Assembly (NCBI GenBank): GCA_964595205.1
Contig: CAZQOQ010000015.1
Coordinates: 186,001 to 250,000 of the forward strand
Source of the DNA: JADKIH01 sp964595205
GTDB lineage: Bacteria > Bacteroidota > Bacteroidia > AKYH767-A > 2013-40CM-41-45
Direction: 5' to 3'
Length of the DNA: 64,000 nt
Shown in pieces: positions 51,391 through 60,216 of the stretch (position 1 is its first letter; each line of letters begins with the position of its first letter). The notes under the pieces are model-generated. The model saw only the letters and a program-made list of their open reading frames with translations, was not told the origin of the DNA and ran no database searches. The translations under genes were made by a program, and so were the position numbers.

Positions 51391-52980
51391 TCAGTGTGAT
51401 GCTTTTACATCGATCGTCCGGTTTATTTCCAGCGGCGAAGAATTGTTTGTTACAGTGATCTCCTCTTCAAAAGGAGGAAAATTATTTCCTTCAGCCTTCA
51501 ACACATAGGTGCCGGGCTTCACTGCAAAAATAAAACGAAAGGAGGTGAGCGGAAAAAATTCCTGTACCTCGGCAGTATTTTTATTTTCAAGAGATATTTT
51601 CTTCACTTCTATACGTCCGTTGATACTTGTAAAATTCCCCATTACCACCGAGTTGAATGGATGTTGAATCGAGTCCAGGAATTCTACCCGGTAAATATCG
51701 CGTTCGCCTAGTCCATCCGGCCTGATCGCATCAAGATATGCATAACGCTCATCGCCGGTTAATGAAATGAAGTTATTGTCTTCCGCATCGTTCAGAGGGA
51801 AACCAATATTTTCCGGAGTATTCCATTTTTGTTCAGCTTCATTCCAGGTCGAACAGAAAATGTCGAAGCCTCCCATGCTGTTCCAGCCCCTCGAACTGAA
51901 ATAAAGTTTCTTGCCATCGAGAGTGAGAAACGGGCTGTCTTCGTCATAGGGCGTATTAATTCCCTTTCCCATGTTAACCGGGTCTTCCCATGTGTTGTGT
52001 TTTATTCGCTTCATCATCCACAGGTCGCTTCCGCCGGAACCATCTTTGCGGTTACTCGAAAAATACATCGTATTTCCGTCGAGCGACATGCATGCGCTTC
52101 CTTCGTACTGGATCGTATTCACCTGTGCCGGCGGCGGTTCACCCCGCTGCCACATCTTTCCTTTCAACGAAGAAAACTTCAGATCTGCAAAAGCATCTTC
52201 GTCGTCGAAAAAAATGCATATCACATCACCAAGCGGTGAAAGACCCACAGACTCATCGTCCCATTCAGTATTCACGTTAACACCCGCATTTTTAGCTTTC
52301 AGCCAGATCGAATCTTTCCACTGCGACCAGTAAACATCTGCCGTATACAGTCCCAGCTCTTCTATAAGCCCACCCACATTTCCTTTTCTCCTCGAAGTAA
52401 ATACCATGAATTTTCCATCTGCTGAAATAAAAGGATTAAACTCATCACCAGGAGTGTTTATCGTCTTACCGGCATTTTTAAAAATGCAGTTCACCGGTCT
52501 CGAGCACAGATCTTTCCCGTTCCTGCACATCTCTATCATCCTGTCGGGACTGATGAAATCTTTATTCGGTTTATCATGTGTTGCATTTTTATAATCCACA
52601 AAGGCTTTTTCTGCCTGGTCCCACTTCTCGCTAAACATGCTCGCCTGGCCCAGGTAATAAAACCATTCCTTCTTCGGATTCTTCCCAAGACAGGCTTTTT
52701 CCAAATATTTGGCCGACTCTCTCTTGTTGATGGTTGTCACCAGGTAACAGTAACCTATACGAAAATTAAACTCGGTATTCTGAGGATCAGACTGGTAAAT
52801 TTTCAGGTATGCATTCAATGCGTCTTTGTAATTCGTGGCATTGAAATAATCTCCGGCATCTTTCTTAATAGATTTTATCTCGTCAGCAGTTAATACACGT
52901 ACTTTGGATTTCTGTGCATGCGATTCGCCGTGATAAATCAGCAGAAAAAAAATAAATAAGACAGCAAGAATTTTATTCAT
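51391..52980 (-). CDS. TPR and PD40 beta-propeller exported protein
   Basis: About 529 residues. A signal peptide (MNKILAVLFIFFLLIYHG, ending SHAQ) precedes TPR units (about 25-130), a PD40/WD40-like propeller with repeated MYFSSNRKDGSGGSDLW and YFSSRGWNSMGGFDIF blades (about 180-400), and a C-terminal carboxypeptidase-regulatory-like beta domain. It resembles the PorE-like protein at 31581 but lacks the OmpA end. Periplasmic or surface location is likely; partners unknown. The frame is open back to 53049, but the ATG at 52980 gives the signal peptide. Cotranscribed with the exonuclease. Confidence 0.86.
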   Translation of the reverse strand: MNKILAVLFIFFLLIYHGESHAQKSKVRVLTADEIKSIKKDAGDYFNATNYKDALNAYLKIYQSDPQNTEFNFRIGYCYLVTTINKRESAKYLEKACLGKNPKKEWFYYLGQASMFSEKWDQAEKAFVDYKNATHDKPNKDFISPDRMIEMCRNGKDLCSRPVNCIFKNAGKTINTPGDEFNPFISADGKFMVFTSRRKGNVGGLIEELGLYTADVYWSQWKDSIWLKAKNAGVNVNTEWDDESVGLSPLGDVICIFFDDEDAFADLKFSSLKGKMWQRGEPPPAQVNTIQYEGSACMSLDGNTMYFSSNRKDGSGGSDLWMMKRIKHNTWEDPVNMGKGINTPYDEDSPFLTLDGKKLYFSSRGWNSMGGFDIFCSTWNEAEQKWNTPENIGFPLNDAEDNNFISLTGDERYAYLDAIRPDGLGERDIYRVEFLDSIQHPFNSVVMGNFTSINGRIEVKKISLENKNTAEVQEFFPLTSFRFIFAVKPGTYVLKAEGNNFPPFEEEITVTNNSSPLEINRTIDVKASH

Positions 52981-53068
52981 GCGCAAAGCGTTATTCTTAG
53001 GTAAACTTCCTGATGAATCATTCTGACAAGGTTGTTTCAAAAACATCAAAACAGAACATCAAACTCAT

Positions 53069-54382
53069 TTAAGCCGGCCTGTTACTGTCGAACTGCTCAA
53101 GGTAATCTGCAATTCTCCTGAGGAAACTGCCGCCCAGGCTTCCATCAACCACACGATGGTCATACGATAAAGAAAGGAACATCATCTGCCTGATTCCGAT
53201 CGTATCACCCTGGGGAGTTTCAATCACTGCCGGCTTTTTACGAATGGCACCCAAGGCAAGTATGGCGACCTGTGGCTGGTTAATGATTGGAGTTCCCATC
53301 ACGTTTCCGAATGTGCCTACATTCGTAATTGTGAAAGTACCCTCTTGTATTTCGTCCGGTTTGAGTTTATTGTTTCTTGCCCTGTTCGCAAGATCGTTCA
53401 CCATCTTCGTCAATCCCACAAGGTTCAGGTAATCGGCATTCTTTATCACCGGCACGATCAGGTTTCCGGATGGAAGCGCCGTTGCCATGCCAATGTTAAT
53501 GTTTTTCCTAATAATGATTTTACTTCCGTCGACCGAAATATTAATCATCGGGAAGTCTTTTATCGCTTTGCAAACGGCTTCAATAAACAATGGTGTAAAC
53601 GTAATCTTTTCTTTCTCTCTCTTCTCGAAATCCCCCTTTACGCGCTCTCTCCATTTTACCATGTTGGTTACATCCGCTTCAACAAAAGAAGTAACGTGCG
53701 GAGATGTGTGTTTAGACATCACCATGTGATCCGCGATGAGTTTCCTCATGCGATCCATTTCTATGATTTCAACGTTGCCGCTCACGGAGACTGCAGGTGA
53801 AGGCTGCTGAACGGGCAGACTGACTGTCGAAGCCGGATTCGTTTGCACTTCAACAGGTGCCTGTTTTTTATCAAGATGGGTGAGGAGATCCTGTTTGGTA
53901 AGCCGGTTATTGGCACCGCTGCCCTGAATTTTCTCAAGCTCTGCCATCGAAAGTCCGCTTTCCTTTGCAATGTTTCTTACAAGAGGAGAATAAAATCTTC
54001 CTGATGAAGAGGTCCTGCTAACGGAACCGGAAACGATGGTAGTTCCTGTGTGCTGGACGGATTGTTTTCCATTTGAAGAAGGGGAAGTCGGCTTCTCTGT
54101 TTCAGGAACAGTTTTTACGGGTGGTGGAGTAATTGTTTTTTCTTCTTTATCTGAAGAGATTTCTGCAATTACTTCACCTACTTTCACGACCTGCCCCTCA
54201 GTGAAAAAGCATTTCGAAAGAATTCCTGCCGCCGGCGACGGAACTTCCGTATCAACTTTATCGGTGGCGATTTCTAAAACAGGCTCATCGGCTTCAATTC
54301 GATCACCCTCTTTTTTTAGCCACTTGAGAATGGTTGCTTCGGCAACGCTTTCTCCCATCTTCGGCATTATTAACCTGAACAT
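53069..54382 (-). CDS. 2-oxoacid dehydrogenase E2 (dihydrolipoamide acyltransferase)
   Basis: A 437-residue E2 subunit. The lipoyl domain comes first (Lys42 in EIATDKVDTEVPSP carries the lipoyl group), then a Pro/Thr/Ser-rich linker, the peripheral subunit-binding domain (about 130-170, SPLVRNIAKESGLSMAELEK), a second linker and the catalytic domain ending SLSYDHRVVDGSLGG with the active His and Asp. It accepts an acyl group from E1 and passes it to CoA. The single lipoyl domain and sequence fit a branched-chain complex, and the fused E1 at 20 kb is a likely partner. It has its own -7 box upstream. Confidence 0.93.
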   Translation of the reverse strand: MFRLIMPKMGESVAEATILKWLKKEGDRIEADEPVLEIATDKVDTEVPSPAAGILSKCFFTEGQVVKVGEVIAEISSDKEEKTITPPPVKTVPETEKPTSPSSNGKQSVQHTGTTIVSGSVSRTSSSGRFYSPLVRNIAKESGLSMAELEKIQGSGANNRLTKQDLLTHLDKKQAPVEVQTNPASTVSLPVQQPSPAVSVSGNVEIIEMDRMRKLIADHMVMSKHTSPHVTSFVEADVTNMVKWRERVKGDFEKREKEKITFTPLFIEAVCKAIKDFPMINISVDGSKIIIRKNINIGMATALPSGNLIVPVIKNADYLNLVGLTKMVNDLANRARNNKLKPDEIQEGTFTITNVGTFGNVMGTPIINQPQVAILALGAIRKKPAVIETPQGDTIGIRQMMFLSLSYDHRVVDGSLGGSFLRRIADYLEQFDSNRPA

Positions 54383-54408
54383 CGTGGAATTTTTAAATTG
54401 TCAATGCA

Positions 54409-54416
54409 CAAATTTA
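54409..54416 (-). promoter_or_regulatory. -7 promoter box for the E2 gene
   Basis: Minus-strand TAAATTTG at 54416-54409 matches TAnnTTTG, 26 nt before the ATG. No matching -33 TTG is seen, so it is tentative. Confidence 0.4.
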
Positions 54417-54432
54417 TAAATAATAAGGGTTT

Positions 54433-56394
54433 TTACACGGATCGTCTGCCTAAATTTCTCCAGCCTTTTCGTATGATATTCAGATCAGTATATACCCTGT
54501 AATCGCGTGCATACAAAGAGTTTAAACGATTTATGGTTATTTCATCATTCACCCTGCTGTTAAGACTGTCCAGAGGATTCAAAATACCATTCCTGATTTT
54601 AGGAAGAAGCAGCGATTTCCCCGCATATCCGACCCAGGTAAGTTTCCCCGCAAGCACGAGGAAAATATTTTTTAAAAACATCGTTCCGTTTTTTTGGGTA
54701 AAGAAAAGCACAGGAGAAGTCACGAGAAAAAACAGGCTGACCAAAATGTCGATGATCCTTTTATTTCTGCGGTTGATCTTTTTGCCGATGCTGTTGATGT
54801 CGATGATATACAATTCTCCCGGATCATCAACACTGCTGCTGCCGATGATGAACATACTCTCTGGCGGAGCAATTTTATATTCCACGTTTGCAGCAGGTAT
54901 CATGGACATGTAGTTGATGATTTCCTGAGAAGAGACGTCCTTGCCGCAGAAAATAATTTCTTCGATCTTATATACTTCTATCAGCTCTTCAAGACGTTCC
55001 GCTTTTCCGAGATAATAATTCATGTATTCAGCGGACAGGTTTTCATCGCTCCCTTTCGGAAGAACAAAACCAATGAAGTGATGATTCGTCTCGGATAAAT
55101 TCAGAATGGAAAGTACCCGGTTGCCCTCTTCTTCATTTCCAACAATGATAAGTCTCTTCCTGGTTTCCTCTGCAAGGGAAAATTTTTTAGAGAATAGATT
55201 GATGATCAGTCGCGCCGTAATGATAACCGCACTCGCCCAGAATGCGCCCAGGAGAATCAGCGCCCTCGAGAATCTCAGTTCTTCGGGAAGCAGGGCATAG
55301 ATGATAAGTATCAGGATCGTACCCGTAAAAATACCTCTTACGATCCGGGCCGGCTTGATCGGCAGGTCATATCCGCCGCTGAAGAAAATCGTCAATATCC
55401 AGATGAGGCAATATCCCGGAACCGCAATCTGTAAAAATGCATCTGGATAATGTATTTCAAAATTTGAGCTCCAGTAATTTTTCATCACATAAATACCGGT
55501 AAACAAAAGGATGAAATCGAGCAGCGGGAGAAAAATGAACCGGAAAAAACGCGCAAGCAGTGCAGTAAAGGCTCTCAGGTAAATGGCAATGCGGATGAAA
55601 AAGGAAAACAACGAGGCATTCGACCTGGAAAAGTGTTTTTTAGCGAAGATGATCATCGCATTGTAAAACACAAACACATAATTCACGCTGCTGCGTTTCG
55701 TGCTTTCTCCTTTATAGTGTATGATCCTCGTTTTTGGAAAATAATAGTTTTTATATCCTGCCTTCTTAATCCGGTACGACAGGTCGATGTCCTCTCCATA
55801 CATAAAAAAATCCTCGTCGAGCAGTCCTGCCTTGTCAAGCGCCACCCGCCTCAAAAGCATAAAAGCACCGGCAAGTATATCCACCTGGTGAATCTCATTC
55901 TCATCCAGGTAGCCGAGATGATACTTCCCAAATGTCTTTGATTTTGGAAAGAGCGCCGATAAACCAAAAATCTTGTAAAAGGCCACATCATACGTCGGCA
56001 GTCCGCGCTTTGACTCGGGCAGGAATTTCCCGCTCCCGTCGATCATCTTTACGCCCAATGCACCCGCTTCCGGATGCTGATCCATGAATTCCACCACCTT
56101 CGTAAAGGTATCTTCCTCCACAACCGTGTCAGGGTTTAGTAGCAGGATATATTCGCCGGCTGACTGACGGATGGCCTGGTTATTCGCTTTAGAAAATCCT
56201 CTGTTGTCGGGATTTGCAATCACCTTGACTCCCGGAAACTTCTGTTCGATCATTTCAACCGAGCCGTCGACCGAATGATTATCGACCACCCATACTTCAG
56301 TCTCGAGCCGGGCACTGGCCTTTAAGACAGACTGAAGACACTGTTCCAGGAAGTACTTGACATTATAATTGACTATGACGACCGATAACTTCAT
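54433..56394 (-). CDS. GT2 glycosyltransferase fused to a shrunken phosphoglycosyltransferase-like C-terminus
   Basis: A 653-residue membrane protein. Residues 1-240 are a GT2 (GT-A) domain: VVIVNYNVKYFLEQCL, WVVDNHSVDG, GFSKANNQAIRQSAGEYILL, NPDT as the metal motif, and DEDFFMYGEDIDLSYR. About five transmembrane helices follow (about 265-415), then a Rossmann-like segment RLIIVGNEEEGNRVLSIL as in WbaP/PglC-type enzymes. The tail contains KRIIDILVSLFFLVTSPVLFF and LAGKLTWVGYAGKS, matching the ends of the bacterial sugar transferase domain, but its catalytic centre (the GPVFFxQxRxGxxGxxFxxxKFRSM type segment) is much shortened. The C-terminal part is therefore probably inactive or altered. It may build surface glycans. 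Confidence 0.82.
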   Translation of the reverse strand: MKLSVVIVNYNVKYFLEQCLQSVLKASARLETEVWVVDNHSVDGSVEMIEQKFPGVKVIANPDNRGFSKANNQAIRQSAGEYILLLNPDTVVEEDTFTKVVEFMDQHPEAGALGVKMIDGSGKFLPESKRGLPTYDVAFYKIFGLSALFPKSKTFGKYHLGYLDENEIHQVDILAGAFMLLRRVALDKAGLLDEDFFMYGEDIDLSYRIKKAGYKNYYFPKTRIIHYKGESTKRSSVNYVFVFYNAMIIFAKKHFSRSNASLFSFFIRIAIYLRAFTALLARFFRFIFLPLLDFILLFTGIYVMKNYWSSNFEIHYPDAFLQIAVPGYCLIWILTIFFSGGYDLPIKPARIVRGIFTGTILILIIYALLPEELRFSRALILLGAFWASAVIITARLIINLFSKKFSLAEETRKRLIIVGNEEEGNRVLSILNLSETNHHFIGFVLPKGSDENLSAEYMNYYLGKAERLEELIEVYKIEEIIFCGKDVSSQEIINYMSMIPAANVEYKIAPPESMFIIGSSSVDDPGELYIIDINSIGKKINRRNKRIIDILVSLFFLVTSPVLFFTQKNGTMFLKNIFLVLAGKLTWVGYAGKSLLLPKIRNGILNPLDSLNSRVNDEITINRLNSLYARDYRVYTDLNIIRKGWRNLGRRSV

Positions 56395-56463
56395 TAAATC
56401 TGTTTACTGATAAAAAGAGATCCTGAAACCAATTTTGAAGCGAATGTATGATACAAATTTCAA

Positions 56464-57093
56464 TTATTGTATCGATGAGTTTTCATAAGGAATCCGGTTC
56501 AGGATTGAGCGTCCCAATGTCACTTCGTCGGCATATTCCAATTCATCGCCTATTGAAACTCCTCTTGCAATGGTTGAAAATCTGCAACCGGAAAATCCCG
56601 ATTGAATGATTTTTTTATAGATAAAAAATGTGGTTGTATCTCCTTCCATGGTTGCACTTAATGCTAAAATTATTTCATTGATGTCAGACTTTCCCAGCCT
56701 TTCGATCAGGGAAGAAATATTTAAATCATTTGGCCCGATACCGTCGATCGGAGAGATGATTCCTCCAAGAACATGATATTTGCCTTTAAACTGACTCGTA
56801 TTCTCGATGGCAATGATGTCTCTAATGTCTTCGACAACGCATAAAATGGAATCATCCCTGCGCGGATCCGAACAGATACCGCAGACCTCCTGGTCGGAAA
56901 TGTTATTACAAACTTTGCAATATTTGATTTCCTCACGCAGACGGAGGAGCGACTGCCTTAATCGGGCCACATCATCAGACGGAACTTTCAGCAGATGAAG
57001 CGCTAATCGCAAGGCTGAACGTTTACCAATACCCGGTAACCGGCTAAGCTCCATAACAACATTATCCAGAATTTTCGATGAAAAACTACTCAT
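56464..57093 (-). CDS. recR: Recombination mediator RecR
   Basis: A 209-residue DNA-binding protein that helps RecF/RecO load RecA at gaps. It contains the helix-hairpin-helix LSRLPGIGKRSALRL (about 17-31), a zinc finger with Cys59, Cys62, Cys71 and Cys74, a TOPRIM domain starting CVVEDIRDIIAIE, and the closing family GVSIGDELEYADEVTLG. Length is typical. The 69 nt between it and the downstream glycosyltransferase gene lack an obvious promoter, so cotranscription is possible. Confidence 0.97.
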   Translation of the reverse strand: MSSFSSKILDNVVMELSRLPGIGKRSALRLALHLLKVPSDDVARLRQSLLRLREEIKYCKVCNNISDQEVCGICSDPRRDDSILCVVEDIRDIIAIENTSQFKGKYHVLGGIISPIDGIGPNDLNISSLIERLGKSDINEIILALSATMEGDTTTFFIYKKIIQSGFSGCRFSTIARGVSIGDELEYADEVTLGRSILNRIPYENSSIQ

Positions 57094-57178
57094 GTTCTCT
57101 TGTTAATAAAAATGAATCCGGGTACTAAACGGTCAGGGGCTAAATTACTTACTTCGGTTCTTATACACAACCCGGTTC

Positions 57179-58672
57179 ATGACTCCTGCATTAATACTTA
57201 TCTGTGTAATCGCTTATTCTGCACTTTTATTTTACGTTGTATGGCGTACCAGCAGAAATGCAGATAATGAATCTTATTTCATAGGTAATAAATCCTCAAA
57301 ATGGTATCTCGTCGCCTATGGAATGATCGGCGCTTCATTGTCTGGCGTCACATTTATGTCGGTACCCGGACTCGTCGGACCATCGCATTTCACATACCTG
57401 ATGGTCGTTTTCGGCTACCTCTTTGGTTATTTTGTAATTGCCAACATTCTGCTTCCGACTTATTATAAAATGAACCTGACTTCCATTTATACTTACCTGG
57501 AAAACAGGTTTGGATTCTGGAGTTATAAGACTGGCGCATTTTATTTTATTCTCTCCCGGGCCATTGGCGCCTCATTCAGACTTTATATAGTTGTGAATGT
57601 ACTTCAGACATTCGTTTTCGACGGCTGGGGCATACCGTTTTGGGTGACGGTCTCGACTTTTATCCTGCTGATCTTACTGTATACGTACAAAGGTGGCGTA
57701 AAAACCATAGTTTGGACAGACACACTTCAGACCACATTCATGCTGTTAGCCGTGGTTCTAACGGTGATATTAATCTTCAAAGAAACGGGATGGAGTCTGG
57801 GTTGGGCAATAACTAAAATATCCGACGAAGGATATACTCAGTTGATCAATGACGACTGGAGGACGAAGAGCTATTTCCTCAAACATTTCTTCGGCGGGAT
57901 GTTTATCGCCATTGCCATGACGGGGCTCGACCAGGAGATGATGCAGAAAAATATCAGCGTACGCACTTTAAAAGACTCACAAAAGAACATGTATTGGTTC
58001 AGTGCGATTTTGGTTTTCATCAATTTATTGTTTCTCTTTCTCGGAGCTTTGTTATATGAGTTTGCATCAACGAAAGGAATTGCATTGCCTCCGCCGGGAA
58101 AAGAGGATAACCTGTTTCCGGTTATCGCACTCAACTATCTTGGAATTGCTGCCGGGGTTTTCTTCATTATCGGTTTGATCTCAGCCGCATATCCAAGTGC
58201 AGATGGTGCCCTGACTGCGCTTACTTCTTCGTTTTGCATCGACTTCCTCGGACTAAAAAAACGAAACTGGTCTGAAGAAAGACAAAAGAAAACACGGTAT
58301 ATTGTCCATCTGAGTTTCGCCGTACTTTTATTGATTCTCATTGTGATCTTCAGGATCATAAACGACGAAGCTGTGATCAATAAGTTGTTCACTATCGCAG
58401 GCTACACATACGGACCTTTACTGGGATTATATGCTTTCGGTTTGTTAACACGTAAACCCGTAAAGGATATTTATGTACCGATGGTTTGTGTATTATCGCC
58501 TGCCATCTGTTTTTTTCTCAATGATCACTCCGTAGATTGGTTCAACGGATATAAATTCGGCTTCGAATTGCTTATACTGAATGGTGCAATAACGTTTACT
58601 GGATTATTGTTAATTTCGAAAAAAATTTACAGGCAAAATAATCCGGCTGACACAGGTGTTACTTCCAATTAA
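57179..58672 (+). CDS. Sodium:solute symporter (SSS family)
   Basis: A 497-residue transporter with 13 or so hydrophobic helices. The sequence resembles SSS members such as PutP: the N-terminal FIGNKSSKWYLVAYGMIGASLSGVTFMSVPG loop, YIVHLSFAVLLLIL, and the ADGALTALTSSFCIDFL segment, with Ser/Thr residues that commonly form the sodium site. Substrate cannot be read from sequence. The family in Bacteroidota often carries sugars or amino acids. Divergent from recR with 85 nt between; no promoter matches. Confidence 0.93.
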   Translation: MTPALILICVIAYSALLFYVVWRTSRNADNESYFIGNKSSKWYLVAYGMIGASLSGVTFMSVPGLVGPSHFTYLMVVFGYLFGYFVIANILLPTYYKMNLTSIYTYLENRFGFWSYKTGAFYFILSRAIGASFRLYIVVNVLQTFVFDGWGIPFWVTVSTFILLILLYTYKGGVKTIVWTDTLQTTFMLLAVVLTVILIFKETGWSLGWAITKISDEGYTQLINDDWRTKSYFLKHFFGGMFIAIAMTGLDQEMMQKNISVRTLKDSQKNMYWFSAILVFINLLFLFLGALLYEFASTKGIALPPPGKEDNLFPVIALNYLGIAAGVFFIIGLISAAYPSADGALTALTSSFCIDFLGLKKRNWSEERQKKTRYIVHLSFAVLLLILIVIFRIINDEAVINKLFTIAGYTYGPLLGLYAFGLLTRKPVKDIYVPMVCVLSPAICFFLNDHSVDWFNGYKFGFELLILNGAITFTGLLLISKKIYRQNNPADTGVTSN

Positions 58673-58713
58673 TCTTAGTAAAACATCGTTACTTAATTAG
58701 TTAAGCCCATACA

Positions 58714-59769
58714 ATGAATTTCATTTTTCCCAGTCATACCAGTGTTTCCAGGATAGTATTCTTATCCATTCTAACCTCGCTGTGCATTTTTTATTTTGCG
58801 GGATTGAATGCAGCATCAGCACAGCAGCCCGGTTCTGGAAAGACTGTCACCGTCGATGGAAAGAAATACATCTTACATTCTGTTAAGAAGGGCGAAACAT
58901 GGTACGGCATTGCAAAGAATTACGGGATTACCTATGCAGAATTGAGAATGGCTAATAAGCAATCCGATGACAAGCTTATTATCGATAAACAAATCCTGAT
59001 ACCTTTAGGAAAGTTAAAGGCTAATGATCCATATTACGATAAGAATTATATGGATGAAACTTCAAACATCAGTGGTGAACCACAGTATCATATTGTTCAA
59101 AAGTCTCAAACCCTTTACAGCATCTCTAAATTGCATAAGGTTTCCGTAGATGACATAAAGAAATGGAATGGATTAAAATCAAATGAAATCTCTATCGGAC
59201 AGAAACTTATCGTATCGGATTCGAAAAATAAAAATTCAGTCGATCAGAAAGACGCTCCGGTAAATAAACCTGATGTAACCATTGAGAAAAAAGAAAAGGC
59301 AGTCATCGAAACTTTACCGCCTGAGCCTGAAAAAAATGTTATAAAGACTGATAAAGTTCCAAAGGCGCCTGAGGAAAAAACACCGGTGAAAAAATCCGAT
59401 AAGGTAAAGCGAAATGAAGAAGTCGATTATAATCCATCAATCGTCTCACCCGAGAATAAGGGAAAGGTTGTTTTTGCAAACAGCCGTAGAAAAGTAGAGG
59501 AGGAGGGATATGCAACCTGGGCAAAGGAAGATGAAAATGGCGACGAAAGATATTACGCTCTCCATAAAAAAGCTCCAATTGGTACTATTATCAAAGTCCA
59601 GAATATTTCCAACTCTAAGGAAATCTATGTGAAGGTGACAGGACAGCTTCCCGACTCCTTTGAGGATGAAGACATCGTTATTAAAATATCAAAATCGAGT
59701 GCAGAGAAGCTGGATGCCGGTGAAAGGAAATTCAGGGTCAATTTGTTGTATGGCCTGGACAAGGAATAG
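58714..59769 (+). CDS. LysM protein with RlpA-like double-psi beta-barrel domain
   Basis: A 351-residue exported protein. A signal peptide (about 1-37) leads to two LysM domains (about 52-97 and 124-170: SVKKGETWYGIAKNYGIT and VQKSQTLYSISKLHKVS), a Lys/Glu/Pro-rich linker (about 175-245), and a C-terminal RlpA-like barrel (about 247-345, EGYATWAKED, ALHKKAPIGTIIKVQNI, KVTGQLPDSFEDEDIVIKIS). LysM binds glycan strands, while RlpA-like domains bind or cleave denuded glycans. A role in cell-wall attachment or division is likely. The catalytic residues of active RlpA are not obvious, so it may only bind. Confidence 0.88.
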   Translation: MNFIFPSHTSVSRIVFLSILTSLCIFYFAGLNAASAQQPGSGKTVTVDGKKYILHSVKKGETWYGIAKNYGITYAELRMANKQSDDKLIIDKQILIPLGKLKANDPYYDKNYMDETSNISGEPQYHIVQKSQTLYSISKLHKVSVDDIKKWNGLKSNEISIGQKLIVSDSKNKNSVDQKDAPVNKPDVTIEKKEKAVIETLPPEPEKNVIKTDKVPKAPEEKTPVKKSDKVKRNEEVDYNPSIVSPENKGKVVFANSRRKVEEEGYATWAKEDENGDERYYALHKKAPIGTIIKVQNISNSKEIYVKVTGQLPDSFEDEDIVIKISKSSAEKLDAGERKFRVNLLYGLDKE

Positions 59770-59809
59770 GCTCTTTCAGGATTGATGGCATAAATCAATA
59801 TCCGTTTTT

Positions 59810-60127
59810 CTATGTTATAACCGGGTCAATGTAGCAGGGGCTCTTGACAAATTCCTCGACGGTGCCGTCTTCATATTCCACCTTTACATGAACCTTGGAG
59901 CCGCTCTCGTAATTTTTAATGATGATTGATTTTTTATCCTCAGATATCTTGCCCTGTATCGGCACAAAGTTTTTCTCATACATTAATAGCTTGATATTCT
60001 TTGCAGGTTTGGTGAGAAAAATCTGATAGTCAGTGATCTTTTTTTCAGACGGTTCCTGTGCTGAAACTGCAATCACAGTATAAAAAAATAAGAACAGGGA
60101 TAAAAATTTTAATAATGCTGACTTCAT
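59810..60127 (-). CDS. Small exported protein of unknown function
   Basis: About 105 residues with a clear signal peptide (MKSALLKFLSLFLFFYTVIAVSAQ), then about 80 residues that look like a single beta-sandwich, with IKLLMYEKNFVPIQGKIS and GSKVHVKVEYEDGTVEEF. I recognise no family. An upstream in-frame ATG at 60145 overlaps a promoter-like TATATTTG box (60140-60133), so the ATG at 60127 is chosen. It is convergent with the LysM gene and downstream of the T9SS type A gene, whose terminator lies between. Confidence 0.75.
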   Translation of the reverse strand: MKSALLKFLSLFLFFYTVIAVSAQEPSEKKITDYQIFLTKPAKNIKLLMYEKNFVPIQGKISEDKKSIIIKNYESGSKVHVKVEYEDGTVEEFVKSPCYIDPVIT

Positions 60128-60132
60128 ATAAT

Positions 60133-60140
60133 CAAATATA
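60133..60140 (-). promoter_or_regulatory. -7 promoter box for the small exported protein
   Basis: Minus-strand TATATTTG at 60140-60133, 5 nt before the ATG at 60127, so the leader would be absent or very short. A TTG further upstream (60167-60165) is 24 nt away. Confidence 0.4.
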
Positions 60141-60163
60141 AGCATTTATTATTTCAGAGAAAA

Positions 60164-60200
60164 GCAAAAAAAAAGGAAGCCACAATGGCTTCCTTCCTTT
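60164..60200 (-). terminator. Strong intrinsic terminator after the T9SS type A gene
   Basis: A 10-bp perfect stem, AAGGAAGCCA with TGGCTTCCTT, around a 3-nt loop (60173-60195), followed on the minus strand by a run of nine T. It lies about 20 nt past the stop. Confidence 0.92.
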
Positions 60201-60216
60201 GTATTGAATTGATGTT

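Noticed and set aside
59783..59806. Weak inverted repeat (ATTGAT with ATCAAT) between the LysM gene and the small exported protein gene
   Set aside because: Only six pairs, no T run, so too weak to call a terminator.
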